Shown here in pieces: positions 1-10,200 of a DNA stretch of 64,000 nucleotides; position 1 is the stretch's first letter, and every line of letters starts with the position of its first letter. This DNA comes from Limnomonas spitsbergensis (lineage: Eukaryota; Chlorophyta; Chlorophyceae; Chlamydomonadales), in the NCBI GenBank assembly GCA_037349105.1, contig JAYJMM010000037.1:2108001-2172000 (forward strand), written 5' to 3'. A model generated the notes under the pieces. The model was not told where the DNA came from and made no database searches. It saw only the letters and a program-made list of their open reading frames with translations. Made by a program: the position numbers and the translations under genes.

Positions 1-84
1 CCATCCGCCACGAACATCATCATCGGTCTCATACAGGAGCCAGGAGCTCGGGGTCTGTCGGCGCAGCTCATGCGGATTCCTGTG
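1..84 (+). other. possible exon fragment at window edge
   Basis: A 28-codon stop-free stretch in frame 1 (includes NIIIGLIQEPGARGL) ends at a GTAAGG donor-like site just before a minisatellite. The opposite strand is also open here (SSWLLYETDDDVRGG, preceded by CCACAG), so strand is not settled. I recognise no family. It may be an exon of the neighbouring gene outside the window. Confidence 0.2.
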
Positions 85-1700
85 GTAAGGGCCGCTCACC
101 ACGGTGGGGGAACATGGCAGGAGGGACATGGGTGGGGGAGGCTTGGGCGGGAGAAGCCTGGGTGGGCAAGGCATGGGCAGGAGGGACATGGGTGGGAGGG
201 CATTTGGGGGAGGGGCTTGGGGGAGGGGAGGCATGGGCAGGAGGGGAGGGGCTGGGGTGGGAGGGGCTCGGGCGGGAGGGGCATGGGCCAGAGGGGCTTA
301 GGTGGGGGATGCCTCGGTGGGAGAGGCATGAGTGGCATGAGCAGGGCTAGGAAGGGCCTGGGTGAGAGGGGCCTGGGTGGGAGGTGCATGGGTGGGAGGG
401 GCCTGGGTGGGAGGGGCCTGGGCAGGAGGGGCCTGGGTGGGTGAGGCTTGTGGGGAAGAGGCCTGAGTGGGAGGGGCCTGGGTGGGTGAGGCTTGTGGGG
501 GACAGGCCTGAGTGGGAGGGGCCTGGGTGGGTGAGGCTTGTGGGGGAGAGGCCTGAGTGGGAGGGGCCTGGGTGGGTGAGACTTGTGGGGGAGAGGCCTG
601 AGTGGGAGGGGCCTGGGTGGGTGAGGCTTGTGGGGGACAGGCCTGAGTGGGAGGGGCCTGGGTGGGTGAGGCTTGTGGGGGAGAGGCCTGGGCAGGAGGG
701 GCCTGGGTGGGTGAGGCTTGTGGGGGAGAGGCCTGAGTCGGAGGGGCCTGGGTGGGTGAGGCTTGTGGGGGAGAGGCCTGAGTGGGAGGGGCCTGGGTGG
801 GTGAGGCTTGTGGGGGGCAGGCTTGAGTCGGAGGGGCCTGGGTGGGTGAGGCTTGTGGGGGAGAGGCATGGGCAGGAGGGGCCTGGGTGGGTGAGGCTTG
901 TGGGGGAGAGGCATGGGCAGGAGGGGCCTGGGTGGGTGAGGCTTGTGGGGGACAGGCCTGAGTCGGAGGGGCCTGGGTGGGTGAAGCTTGTGGGGGAGAG
1001 GCCTGAGTGGGAGGGGCCTGGGTGGGTGAGGCTTGTGGGGGAGAGGCATGAGTGGGAGGGGCATGGGTGGGAGGGGCCTGGGTGGGAGGGGCCTGGGTGG
1101 GAGGGGCATGGGCAGGAGGGGCCTGGGTGGGTGAGGCTTGTGGGGAAGAGGCCTGAGTGGGAGGGGCCTGGGTGGGTGAGGCTTGTGGGGGACAGGCCTG
1201 AGTCGGAGGGGCCTGGGTGGGTGAGGCTTGTGGGGGAGAGGCCTGAGTCGGAGGGGCCTGGGTGGGTGAGGCTTGTGGGGGACAGGCCTGAGTCGGAGGG
1301 GCCTGGGTGGGTGAAGCTTGTGGGGGAGAGGCCTGAGTCGGAGGGGCCTGGGTGGGTGAGGCTTGTGGGGGAGAGGCCTGAGTGGGAGGGGCCTGGGTGG
1401 GTGAGGCTTGTGGGGGAGAGGCCTGAGTGGGAAGGGCCTGTGTGTGGGGGGAAATTGGCAGGAGGGGCTGGGTGGGAGGGGAATGAGTAGGAGGGGATGC
1501 AGTGGGAGGGGCCTGAGTGGGAGGGGCCTAGGTGGGGGAAAAGGGGGCTGGGCTGGAGGAGTTGGGCAGGGGGAGTTGGGTGGGAAGGGACCGAATGGGA
1601 GCGGACCGAATGGGTGGGGGCAGAGTGGGAGGGGCCTGGGTAGGAGGGGCCTGGGTGGGAGGGGCATGAGGGTGGAGACATGGGGAAGTAGTTCCAGGAT
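85..1700. repeat. 45-bp G-rich minisatellite
   Basis: About 22 fairly regular 45-bp units (core GGTGGGTGAGGCTTGTGGGG) lie between about 420 and 1440, flanked by more degenerate copies. Because 45 is a multiple of three and the unit has no stop, several frames on both strands stay open for hundreds of codons. The proline-rich minus-strand translations are therefore not evidence of a gene. Confidence 0.9.
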
Positions 1701-1739
1701 GGAGGACTCAGAAATTGCAATCTCTTAAAGTGATATCTC

Positions 1740-2190
1740 CATTTGTTGTCATGCTCCCACTTTTCCTACTCATATTTTTTCCCTCCTCCCTACTGTCCCC
1801 ACACTCTTCTTTCTACACAATGTTCAGCCTCTTCGCTCTCTTCCCACTACCATACCGACTTATGTGCACTCCACTCATGCCGTGTCTATCATTCCTTGCA
1901 CTCTTTACCCCTCATCACGCTCCCCATATTTTCTCTCTCAATTGTCCCACGTCCCCCTAGTCTCTCTGCCCCTGCGCCAATCAATCATCAATTATGAGTA
2001 ATGGCGCATGGCAAGCAATGTTGCTGACAGCCACTACTACCATTGTACCTGGCCGACACTATGCATGGTATGCTGCTCAGTGATGCTCACCCCCCCCATC
2101 TTCCCACTGCTCCGCCCCGATCTGCCCCCCGCTCTCCCCCCACTCCTCTCCTGTATATTCTCCTCACTGTCCCCCACTCACACCCTGCAG
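1740..2190. other. pyrimidine-rich unassigned stretch
   Basis: C/T-rich sequence with no recognisable gene. It ends in a polypyrimidine run and CCCTGCAG, which could serve as a plus-strand 3' splice site. Confidence 0.3.
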
Positions 2191-2391
2191 GCAATGCGGA
2201 ATGACAGTCTTTCTGGCCAAGGTGGTGGTGGGGGGAAGTTTTGGAGTCTCAGCAGAGCTGGTGTAGTGGAGACACCTGACTGGTGCGGGAAAGTGGCCCC
2301 CCGTGCATTGTCAATAAAGACTATGGTTGAGCGTGGGCTGGGTAGAGAGTGTTGTCGGAATTGTTGTGCGCCGCGCACATCGCATCCTTGA
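2191..2391 (+). other. possible terminal exon, unknown product
   Basis: After the acceptor-like CCCTGCAG there is an open frame of 66 codons to a TGA (contains FWSLSRAGVVETPDWCGK). An alternative frame reads MTVFLAKVVVGGSFGVSAEL and then stops. An AATAAA lies inside. No family is recognised and the frame is undecided. Confidence 0.15.
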
Positions 2392-2600
2392 TGCAGTGAT
2401 TACCGGTAAGGGCGCGGATGTGGCCTCGGCACAGGCTGCGCTGTTTCCTTAACCCTCACGCCCCCCACGGGGCGTAGCTTTCTTCTTTCTTCTTCTGCAG
2501 TGGTTACTAGGGGTGCAGCGCATATGTTAGGGGGGGTCTTTCATTCCCCCTCAAGAAGCTCACATTAATTGGCATCCTTGATGCAGTAGTTACCTTTACT
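2385..2600. repeat. short direct repeat pair
   Basis: GCATCCTTGATGCAGT followed by a GTTACC or GATTACC motif occurs at about 2385 and again at about 2572. The rest of the interval shows no coding signal. Confidence 0.4.
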
Positions 2601-2621
2601 ATACAGTTTGGCTGATTAAGC

Positions 2622-2960
2622 CTCACATGCTTTGAGAGTTGAACATAGGCATCTGTGCCCCTCACTCCGTCATGAAAAACATATGTATTGGAGTATGAAT
2701 TAAAGTGCTACTTATCAATGATTGGGTCCAATTACAGCAGGGTGCAATACACGCTGTACATATTTCAGTTTGTTTTCTGCGCATACATGCTGAAATTTAG
2801 GAAGGGCGAGTGAAGCGTCCCACATGTTTTGAATGTGTAACATGGGCATCTAAGCCTCTCACTCCGTCGTCATGCAAAGCTTATGTATTTGAGCGAGTGG
2901 GGTGCAATATTTAATTTTCTTTACTTCACACACTGCCTCAACTTTAGGAAGGGCCAATGC
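2622..2960. repeat. diverged tandem duplication (~190 bp)
   Basis: Two copies share the order CCTCACATG/CCCACATG, GAATGTGTAACATGGGCATCT-like, CTCACTCCGTC, TATGTATT, GGGTGCAATA and TTTAGGAAGGGC. The second copy begins near 2815. Non-coding, function unknown. Confidence 0.6.
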
Positions 2961-3548
2961 AACAGCTATCGAGCTCCCTGTGTGTGTGTTCTATTCTATC
3001 CCCTTTTTTGTTCTCATTCTCCCTGTGGGGCGTGGTAGTGGCGTCGGAGGTGGTATTTATATTGTTGTATTCACGTATTACGGTGCTGTCACTGTACCCG
3101 CAATTGCTGCTTTTACCAAGGGGTACCCCTTTGTTTACGGATAGGTATTGTTTCCCGCGGTCGTAACGTCAGAAGACATTATGAGGCATGAATAAAGACT
3201 AAACTGCCAAACGCTTGAACCCGTCACCATGCAGATAATTATCAGATCGCCAGCTAGCTCCGCCACTCTGAATGGTTCGGCTCTACTGTGACGCCCCTCT
3301 GACCTTTCCCTCGACATACGCCGCGACACGCAATTACCTCCTAGTTAGTGAGGCACTTCAGACATGTCACACGTCACACAAAAATCAGGACAGCGTCAAA
3401 TCTTGTACATTTCTGTGTGTAGCTAGTTTAAATAAAGGTAATGTAGAAGAGATTTAGACAGAGTTTGTCTAAATTAGAAGCATGAAAAATAAAGCAACCG
3501 ACAAATCTGCAACCTGATTTTGCTGTGTCACCGTCCATAGTATGAATC
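2961..3548. other. no recognisable feature
   Basis: Only short open frames with no recognisable similarity, and no RNA-gene fold was noticed. Confidence 0.3.
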
Positions 3549-3869
3549 TGTCAATAACATAACACCTCTGGGCCATGCTCAAAAATGCTCGGCTGCGTGG
3601 GCGCCCAACTGTCCGTTGGGAGAAAAGAAAAGGAGCTTAAGGGGAAAAGGAAAGAAGGAGAAGAACACAAAGGAGGAAGAAATACACCCCCCCCCCCAAA
3701 AAAGGAAAAGGCAACCTGAAGTAACCCTGCCACTTTCAAGCGTTCAACAAGAAAGCAAGAGAAACAAAAAAAAGGTAGAAAAAACTTTTCCCCAAGAAGG
3801 TGAAGAAAAGCAACAAACCAGGCCTCAACAGTGCCTTCCACGTCCTCAACGAAAGTTAAGAGCTTCCCA

Positions 3870-4540
3870 CACAATCCTGCCCCGGTACAACTGCTAAAGG
3901 CCGTGGCGCCTATTGGGGGGGCCTGTCCAAACTCTCTCCCTAAGCCTCTCCTTCACGCTAGGGCAATGGAAGCAGACATGCAGCACATTCTCCAAATGCT
4001 GGCCATCTTCCCTGGACCAAGTTCGTGCGCACACAAGCGCATGCCCTATTGCTGGTGCGGCTCCTAGCTTGCGCCAACACTGCACCCGCCGTAGACTGGA
4101 ACCAAGCGTGGTGGGCGGCCGCAGACTTTTGCTCGGCGGCGGGGTCCCTGGGGTCTCCTCTGCCAGTCGCCTGAAGTTGCACTGGCTTGTAGGCTGCGTC
4201 CACTAGGTGTAGCACCTCTGGGCTGGGGAGCGGTTGCCGGTCAGAGAATACCTCACACAGTTTGGGGACAGCTGCTCCACGCTCCAAGCCTCCAACGCCT
4301 TCAACGCCTCCATCAGCTCACCACACCATGTGCGTCCTCCGGTGTTCTGTCCAAGCGCGAGCTGCATGCGGCCGCCATGCCTGCTGCCATGAGTGGGCTG
4401 TCTTGCTGTGCTGCAAGTGCGAGTGTGCCACCGCTGCGTTGTAGAAGCGGAGCACGTGCCTCCACCAGTTTTGCTGTCACGGTCTGGATCTGCTCCCTCA
4501 TGACCCCCCAGTTGGCATCGGAGGCAGGCAGCCCTGCAAC
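3870..4540 (-). pseudogene. decayed mobile-element ORF arm (left)
   Basis: The minus strand reads VPKLCEVFSDRQPLPSPEVL, then ATGRGDPRDPAAEQ, matching the right arm at 5338-5480 in order and spacing. Upstream sequence (GLPASDANWGVMREQIQTV) has no partner in the right arm, so this copy extends further 5'. It is broken by stops and frame changes. The downstream part carries the same HVCFHCPSVKERLRE-type motif as the right arm. Confidence 0.65.
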
Positions 4541-4554
4541 TAGTAATATGAATA

Positions 4555-4662
4555 TGTCACTGACGTTACACCTCTGGGCCCAGTATAAATATGTATGGAA
4601 TTCAAATTTGCAAACTGACCGATACATGTTATCTTGGGCGCAGAGGTGTAACGTCATTGACA
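4555..4662. mobile_element. 108-bp palindromic miniature element
   Basis: 28-bp terminal inverted repeats (TGTCACTGACGTTACACCTC and onward, against the inverse ending GTAACGTCATTGACA) enclose about 52 bp of AT-rich sequence. The termini match the outer ends of the 3549-6075 element, in which it is nested. Confidence 0.65.
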
Positions 4663-5250
4663 TGTAATCTTGTGTCAACAATCACAATCAATATGTAGAT
4701 AAGCTGCCAAATTGAAAAAGAAAACTACTCAATTCCCTACGTCACTCGGGTATGAACAAAACAAGTGAGAAGATGCTAGTTTATGGACCGCCGCGCGCGC
4801 GCGCCCGCGCCAGGACGTCAACTTCTCGTCTTCTCCCAACCGAAAAGTGGTGGGTTGAAGTCGAACTTCTGAGAAGTCAAGCTACATTGCTCTGTTTGTC
4901 ACCTGCTCACGATTATTTCCATACATAGTGACCGTTTGGAAGGTTTCCTCAAGCACTAGACAAGAAAGGGTAGCTGTTGCAGAACCGGCTCTTCCAAAGT
5001 ATGGAAGTGTATCTTTGATAAAGTTAGCTTCATGAATCCTTCCAAACGACTCTTATTCATGGAAATAATCGGCGAGGTGTCAAGCTAGGGGCCGTAGGTG
5101 TATCCCTGGTCGTAGGTGTATCTGGTGGGGCTGATCTGCACAAATGTGATATCACAGAAGGACCCCCAAACTCATGCTCTCATGGTGCCCACACAGCCAC
5201 CATCCCACTGAGCCGATGAGGACCAAAATCGCCTGGCCTACGACAATGTC

Positions 5251-5866
5251 ATGAAGGCTCTCAGCTCTCTCCCACACATGTGTGTAGAGAATTGCAGGGC
5301 ATTGCTAGGTGCTTTGGAGGAGCTGGAGCTGGGATCAGCCGTCCCCAAACTGCGTGAGACAGCGACTGACCTGCAGCCGCTACCTGTCCCAGAGGTGCTA
5401 GCGCTAGTTGATGCAGCATACCAGCGGGCGCAGCTGGATGCAACTGGTAGAGGGCCCCCCAGAGATCCTGCCACTGAACACAGGTCTACGGCGGCCTACC
5501 GCACCTGGTTTCAGTCTACGACTGGCGCAGGCCAGGGGCCGCACCAGTCAAAGGGAGTGTGCTTGCGTGCGCTCGAACTTAAGGCTGCGGCTCGGTACTG
5601 TCAGCACGGCTGACACTCAAGGAAGGCGCAGCAAGCAGCATGACGGACGGTGCTGCCAACGGTGTTGGGCAAGGAGAGATGGCGAGCATGTGGAGGATGC
5701 GCTGCATGCATGCTTCCAGTGCCCTAGCGTGAACGAGAGGCTTAGGAAGAAAGGTTGGGCAGGCTCCCCAGAGGGTGCCACAGACTTTCAACAGTTGTAC
5801 CGGGGCAGGCTTGGATGGGAGGCTCTGAATTCTGTTGAGGACGTCGTTCGCTTTGTTGAGGCCTAG
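5251..5866 (+). pseudogene. mobile-element ORF C-terminus with CCHC-type zinc knuckle (right arm)
   Basis: Two overlapping frames (about 5251-5530, then to the stop at 5866) carry the arm. The second ends with CQRCWARRDGEHVEDALHAC, then FQCPSVNERLRKKGW. The CxxC, then H, H and C spacing is that of the zinc-binding tail that follows reverse transcriptase in many non-LTR elements. A frame change near 5530 and the missing RT domain mark it as a 5'-truncated, inactive copy. Confidence 0.65.
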
Positions 5867-6075
5867 TTTTGTTGCTTTTCTTTGCCTTCTTGGGGAATAG
5901 GCTTGAGAGGGGCAAGGATAATTCGGGCTGACTTTTCCTCTCTTGGAGGGTTTTTTCTTTCCTTCGTGTTCTTCTCCTTCATTCCTTTAAGTTTATTCTC
6001 TTCCAACGGGACAGTTGGGCGCCCCACGGGCGAGCCTTTTTTTGAGCAGGGCCCAGAGGTGTAACGTCATTGACA

Positions 6076-6583
6076 TAAAGTAGAACAGCGAACAAAAAAC
6101 AGTGACCCCTCCCCAGGTAAGCAACACGCACACAATCACAAACTAGTCGTGTGGGAATGAGCCCCGACGGTGCGATGCACTCTCAATGAGCTCATCCTAT
6201 GGTAATGCACGCGTGAGATGAGATGGCGTCAGAGGATAGCGACTGAGGTACAAGCTCTAAACAAGGGCATTTTGGTGAAGCGCACACTTCAATTACCTCA
6301 GGAGTAAACACAGGCCTTCAACTAAGGAGGGGCAGGCCGGGAGAATGTGTTTTAGGAACGCACTAAAAACGGTAGTACAAAACAGAAGAATCTGGGGTCA
6401 ACACATGTATTTCGTCAGTCATGTTCATTGGTTCCTCGCAGGCTATTTAACCACGCATGGACACTCTGGAAGCCCTTTCCCCCGTCCGTAATCGTCATAT
6501 GGAGTCTTGTGCAGCGCTGCTGCCGGGTCTGCGCTTGGTCGTGCGCTCTACACACCTGTACATTCCTTACGCGGAGGTTCTGC
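6076..6583. other. unassigned, downstream of AQR 3' end
   Basis: No gene, RNA or repeat array recognised. The short open frames here have no recognisable product. Confidence 0.3.
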
Positions 6584-6679
6584 CTGGTGAGCAGACGCAG
6601 CGCGCAGCCAGGCTAAAACCAAAACAGCCAGCTATGCTGGTGAGCGGACGCAGCGCGCAGCCAGGCTAAGACCAAAACA
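6584..6679. repeat. 53-bp tandem duplication
   Basis: CTGGTGAGCAGACGCAGCGC begins two copies 53 bp apart (6584 and 6637), each followed by GCAGCCAGGCTAA. It lies just beyond the 3' end of AQR. Confidence 0.7.
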
Positions 6680-6825
6680 CGTGAAACAAAAATCCGACAT
6701 CTGGAAATGCGCCATAAGCCAAGTGGGGCGAAAAAATAGGTAAGGAGCTAATCTTTGGTAAAGGCTTCTGTTGACAGCCTTCGGGCAAAGCAACGTTTCC
6801 CCTTCAAGAGAACCAGGGCGGTCTT

Positions 6826-6830
6826 TTACA
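6826..6830 (-). terminator. candidate TGTAA polyadenylation signal of AQR
   Basis: TGTAA on the minus strand lies about 10 nt past the AQR stop codon. TGTAA is the usual poly(A) signal in chlorophyte algae. Such a short 3' UTR is unusual, so the true site may lie further on. Confidence 0.3.
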
Positions 6831-6840
6831 CAGCCAGTTT

Positions 6841-7297
6841 TCACTTCTTCTCCTTGGCTGCGGCAGCGGCTGCCCTCTTGCCAGCCTCCGCTGCAGCGCC
6901 AGCAGCAGCAGCGGGGGCTACAGCAGTGGCCCCATCCGTTGCAGCAGGCGCACCCCCTGCTGGCGTCACAGCAGTTGCCGCCACCTTCTCTTCCGCCGCC
7001 TTTGCCGAAGCTGCTGCTTTTTCTGCTGCTGCCTTCTCCGCCGCCGCCCTCCCCTCCGCCAGCTTCTGTGCAGCTGCTAGCCTGCGCTCCTCCGCCGCCG
7101 CCACCTGCTGGGCCGCTGTCAGCTTCTCCTGCATAATCCGCCCCACCAGATCGGCCATCTCCTCGGGTCCGCTGACCAGGTCATGGCCGGATGCAGCTGC
7201 CGGCAGGGCCAGCGGTACGCTCCCCGCCGGCCTTGTGCAAGCACCGTAGCTCTCACCCTTGACGAGGGCCAGCTTAGTTGGTCGGGAGAGCAGCTGC
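6841..7297 (-). CDS. AQR: AQR exon 27 (aa 1419-1570), C-terminus
   Basis: [20 protein letters not shown], then [18 protein letters not shown] as in land-plant Aquarius, then a long Ala/Glu/Lys low-complexity helix and a basic end AAAKEKK before TGA. The low-complexity tail accounts for the extra length over human. Confidence 0.88.
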
Positions 7298-10200
7298 CTG
7301 TTGACATACAGGCAAAGGCAGACAGCGGGGGTGACCACACTGACAATCAAAATTTTATGCTGAATTAGCCACGCCCGGGCAGAGGGCTTCATTCTCGCCT
7401 GTCTCCCCCATCCAATGAAGGGGTGTCGTTTCGTCTTATATTTCTTTGGGGATGAAGAGGGGGGCTTCTACTTCAATGAATGATCAGCTTTGTAGCTGGC
7501 AGCGCCTGCCATGATGATCCTTGGTGAGCTCCCGAAGCAGCATGCAGCGAGGGGCAGTGTGCACTGATCACCACACATACTACCGCGCAGCTGGAGCTGG
7601 CAACTGCCAAGACAGTATAAAGAAAGCGCACATTGAATAACAGCTCATGTGGAAAACAACGGGCAACACGTGGCGGCGGCGAAGGCGCCTTGCCCACCGC
7701 AACAGCATGAAAGGGGACGACGTAAACTTGGCCAGGGGAGTCAGAAACAGGGCAGACACCGACATGAACGGGCGTCGTTTCCAAAGTGATAGTATAGCAG
7801 AGGCGCAGCTCACTTGAAGGTGGGCTGCAGCTCGTAGCAATTTCCGAACAGCTCCTGCCGGCCGAAGATGTACAGCCCCAGGCGCGCGCGGGACATGGCC
7901 ACGACAAGGCGCCGCACGTCCCGCAAGTGCCCGACAACCCGCGACCGCACGAGGGACAGCAGCACGTAGTCGTTCTGCTGCCCTTGGTACTTGTCGACAG
8001 TGGTGACCTGATGAAGGGGAGAGGGGGGTCATAGGCCAGGAACAGGTTTGAAGGAGTAAACACAAACTTTGTCTCCTTTTTTTGTCCTGCCCCCTTGTGT
8101 TTGTTTCGTTCTTTCCTCACAACTCTTTTTAGTTGGGTGCCCACACGGCCGAGCCTTTATGAGCAGGGCCCAGAGGTGTAACGTCATTGATAAACATTCC
8201 CAGGCTCATCTTGCCAGGTTCAGCGTGTCAGGTTCAGGTTGCCAGGATATGGGGCCTGCCTTAAGCTTTGTCTATGACGTTACACCTCTGGGCCCTCAGA
8301 GGAAGAAAAGGCCAATTCTCCGGCCCCTCAAGCGTCTAGCCCTTAACATGTTAATGACGTTATACCTCTGGGCCCTCAGAGGAAGAAAAGGCCAATTCTC
8401 CGGCCCCTCAAGCGTCTAGCCCTTAACATGTTAATGACGTTACACCTCTGGGCCCATAGAGGAAGAAAAGGCCAATTCCCCGGCCCCTCAAGCGTCTAGC
8501 CCTTAACATGTTTGTGACGTTACACCTCTGGGCCCTCAGAGGAAGAAAAGGCCAATTCTGCGGCCCCTCAAGCGTCTAGCCCTTAACATGTTAATGACGT
8601 TACACCTCTGGGCCCTGCTTGAATAAAGCTCGGCCACGTCAGCAAACATTAAGTCGGGTAGGAAAGTCAAGGGAGAAGGCACAAGGGGAAAGAAAGGAAA
8701 GCAAGTTCACCTTCCAAACAACAAGACCAAACACAAAAAGTGTTGAGCTTTGTGAACTGTACAGTGTACAGTCCTTGTCAACATCAATTTTGATGTATAC
8801 TCTTTAGAGAGTATACACCATACTATGGATATCCCTCTCTTAGCTAATTCCAACATAGAATTCCACACAAAATCGCCCTTACTCAGGAAAGCACACAAAC
8901 CACCTGCCAGCTCACCTTGTGCGACTGCTCCAGCAAACCCTTAACCTTAACCGCCAGCTCACCTTGTGCGACCGCTCCAGCAAACCCTTAACCTTAACCG
9001 CCAGCTCACCTTGTGCGGTCGCCCCAGCATGGGATCCGCCGCGCATCTCCTCTCAATGACGTCCCGGATGAGGTGCTTCTGTCCGTTGTACGTCGTGAGT
9101 ATGGAGATCTTGTGCGCGGGGTAGCCCAGCATGCGCATGAAGCAGTACAGGCTGGTCACGTACTCCGCCTCACCCAGGTTCTGGTAGAAGAAGGGCGTCG
9201 GCTCGCTCTCACCCTACAAGGGAGGTCAAGGGCCTCAGGGTCAAGGAAGCATTCATTTTGGCGAAACCACTTGGCCATGATCTCTCACATCCTCCTACAC
9301 CCACCCCGTTTTACCTGTGCCAGGTCCCACCCACCTTGCCCCCCCTCCGCCCCCTGCTCCCACCCACCTTGCCCATACTTGTACCCCCTCCCCCTCTGAT
9401 CCCGCCCACCCTGCCCCCTGCTCCCACCCACCTTGCCCATGAAGTCCTCCACGTTAATGAACTGGTAGTCAAAGGCCAGCCCTGCATTGGCCGTCCGGTA
9501 CTCGGGCGCCTCAGAGACGTACGGGAGGTCGCCCAGCGCCCTGTACCGCCAGTTGTACAACTGGGACATGGCAGGACGGGCGCGGCCCTGCAAGTACCGC
9601 CGCGATTCAGGTTCAGGGTTTATGCTGGGGTTCATGGAGTTCACGCTGGGGTTGATGGGGGTCAAGGGTATCGAGGGTATAGGACTTAAACATCACCGGA
9701 GAGAATGGAGCCAACAATTGTGATTGTGGTACCGGTGGGTTCCTTGATCCAAGTAAACAGGGTTTAGGGTTTAGGGCACACAGCTTACAACAGCCCTGAG
9801 CCCTGATCCACCTGCATCGGGCTTAGGGCGTGGGGGAGAGGGTTTAAGCCCTTCACCCAATCTGCTTGCCCAGGGTTTATGTCATCACGCATCAATGACC
9901 TGTCCGCCCAGCCACACATAAAAGACCCTGACCCAACCCTCACTTGCGCCATCATCACAACATCATATGGTGCCCCATCAGCATGCAAGCATGCGTGACC
10001 GCACCCCAACCCTCACCGACACACTCAGAGCCACGTAGGGCGCCCCCCCCCCCCCAATCACACATACATGACTATACCCCAACCCTCACCTTCGCATTTC
10101 GAGCCATGTAGAGTGCCTCCTCATCACTTATCCATGACCATGCCCTCACCCTCACCAAAACACTCAGAGCCATGTAGGGCACACACCCAGTCACATATCC

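Larger units (their letters stand above)
3549..6075. mobile_element. inverted mobile element, two outward-facing decayed copies
   Basis: The left end starts TGTCAATAACATAACACCTC and the right end closes with the near-perfect inverse GAGGTGTAACGTCATTGACA. Inside these termini the homology continues inverted for hundreds of bases: GGGCGCCCAACTGTCC, then a GC-rich decayed coding arm. Either this is two 5'-truncated copies of one non-LTR element inserted head to head, or it is a foldback DNA element with long terminal inverted repeats. Variable inner ends with a constant outer end favour the first. The same outer end recurs at 4555-4662, 8060-8190 and 8275-8616. No clear target-site duplication is visible. 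Confidence 0.7.

Noticed and set aside
96..1667. 523-codon proline-rich minus-strand frame resembling a cell-wall glycoprotein
   Set aside because: A 45-bp stop-free repeat keeps several frames open on both strands. There is no signal peptide or unique domain. Not excluded absolutely.
6755..7249. 164-codon plus-strand Ala-rich frame
   Set aside because: Antisense shadow of AQR exon 27, whose minus-strand reading has recognisable family sequence.
7811..7816. TGA directly after AQR exon 26 as the true stop
   Set aside because: GTGAGC is a good donor there, and exon 27 joins in frame to give the conserved plant-type C-terminus LVSGPEEM.
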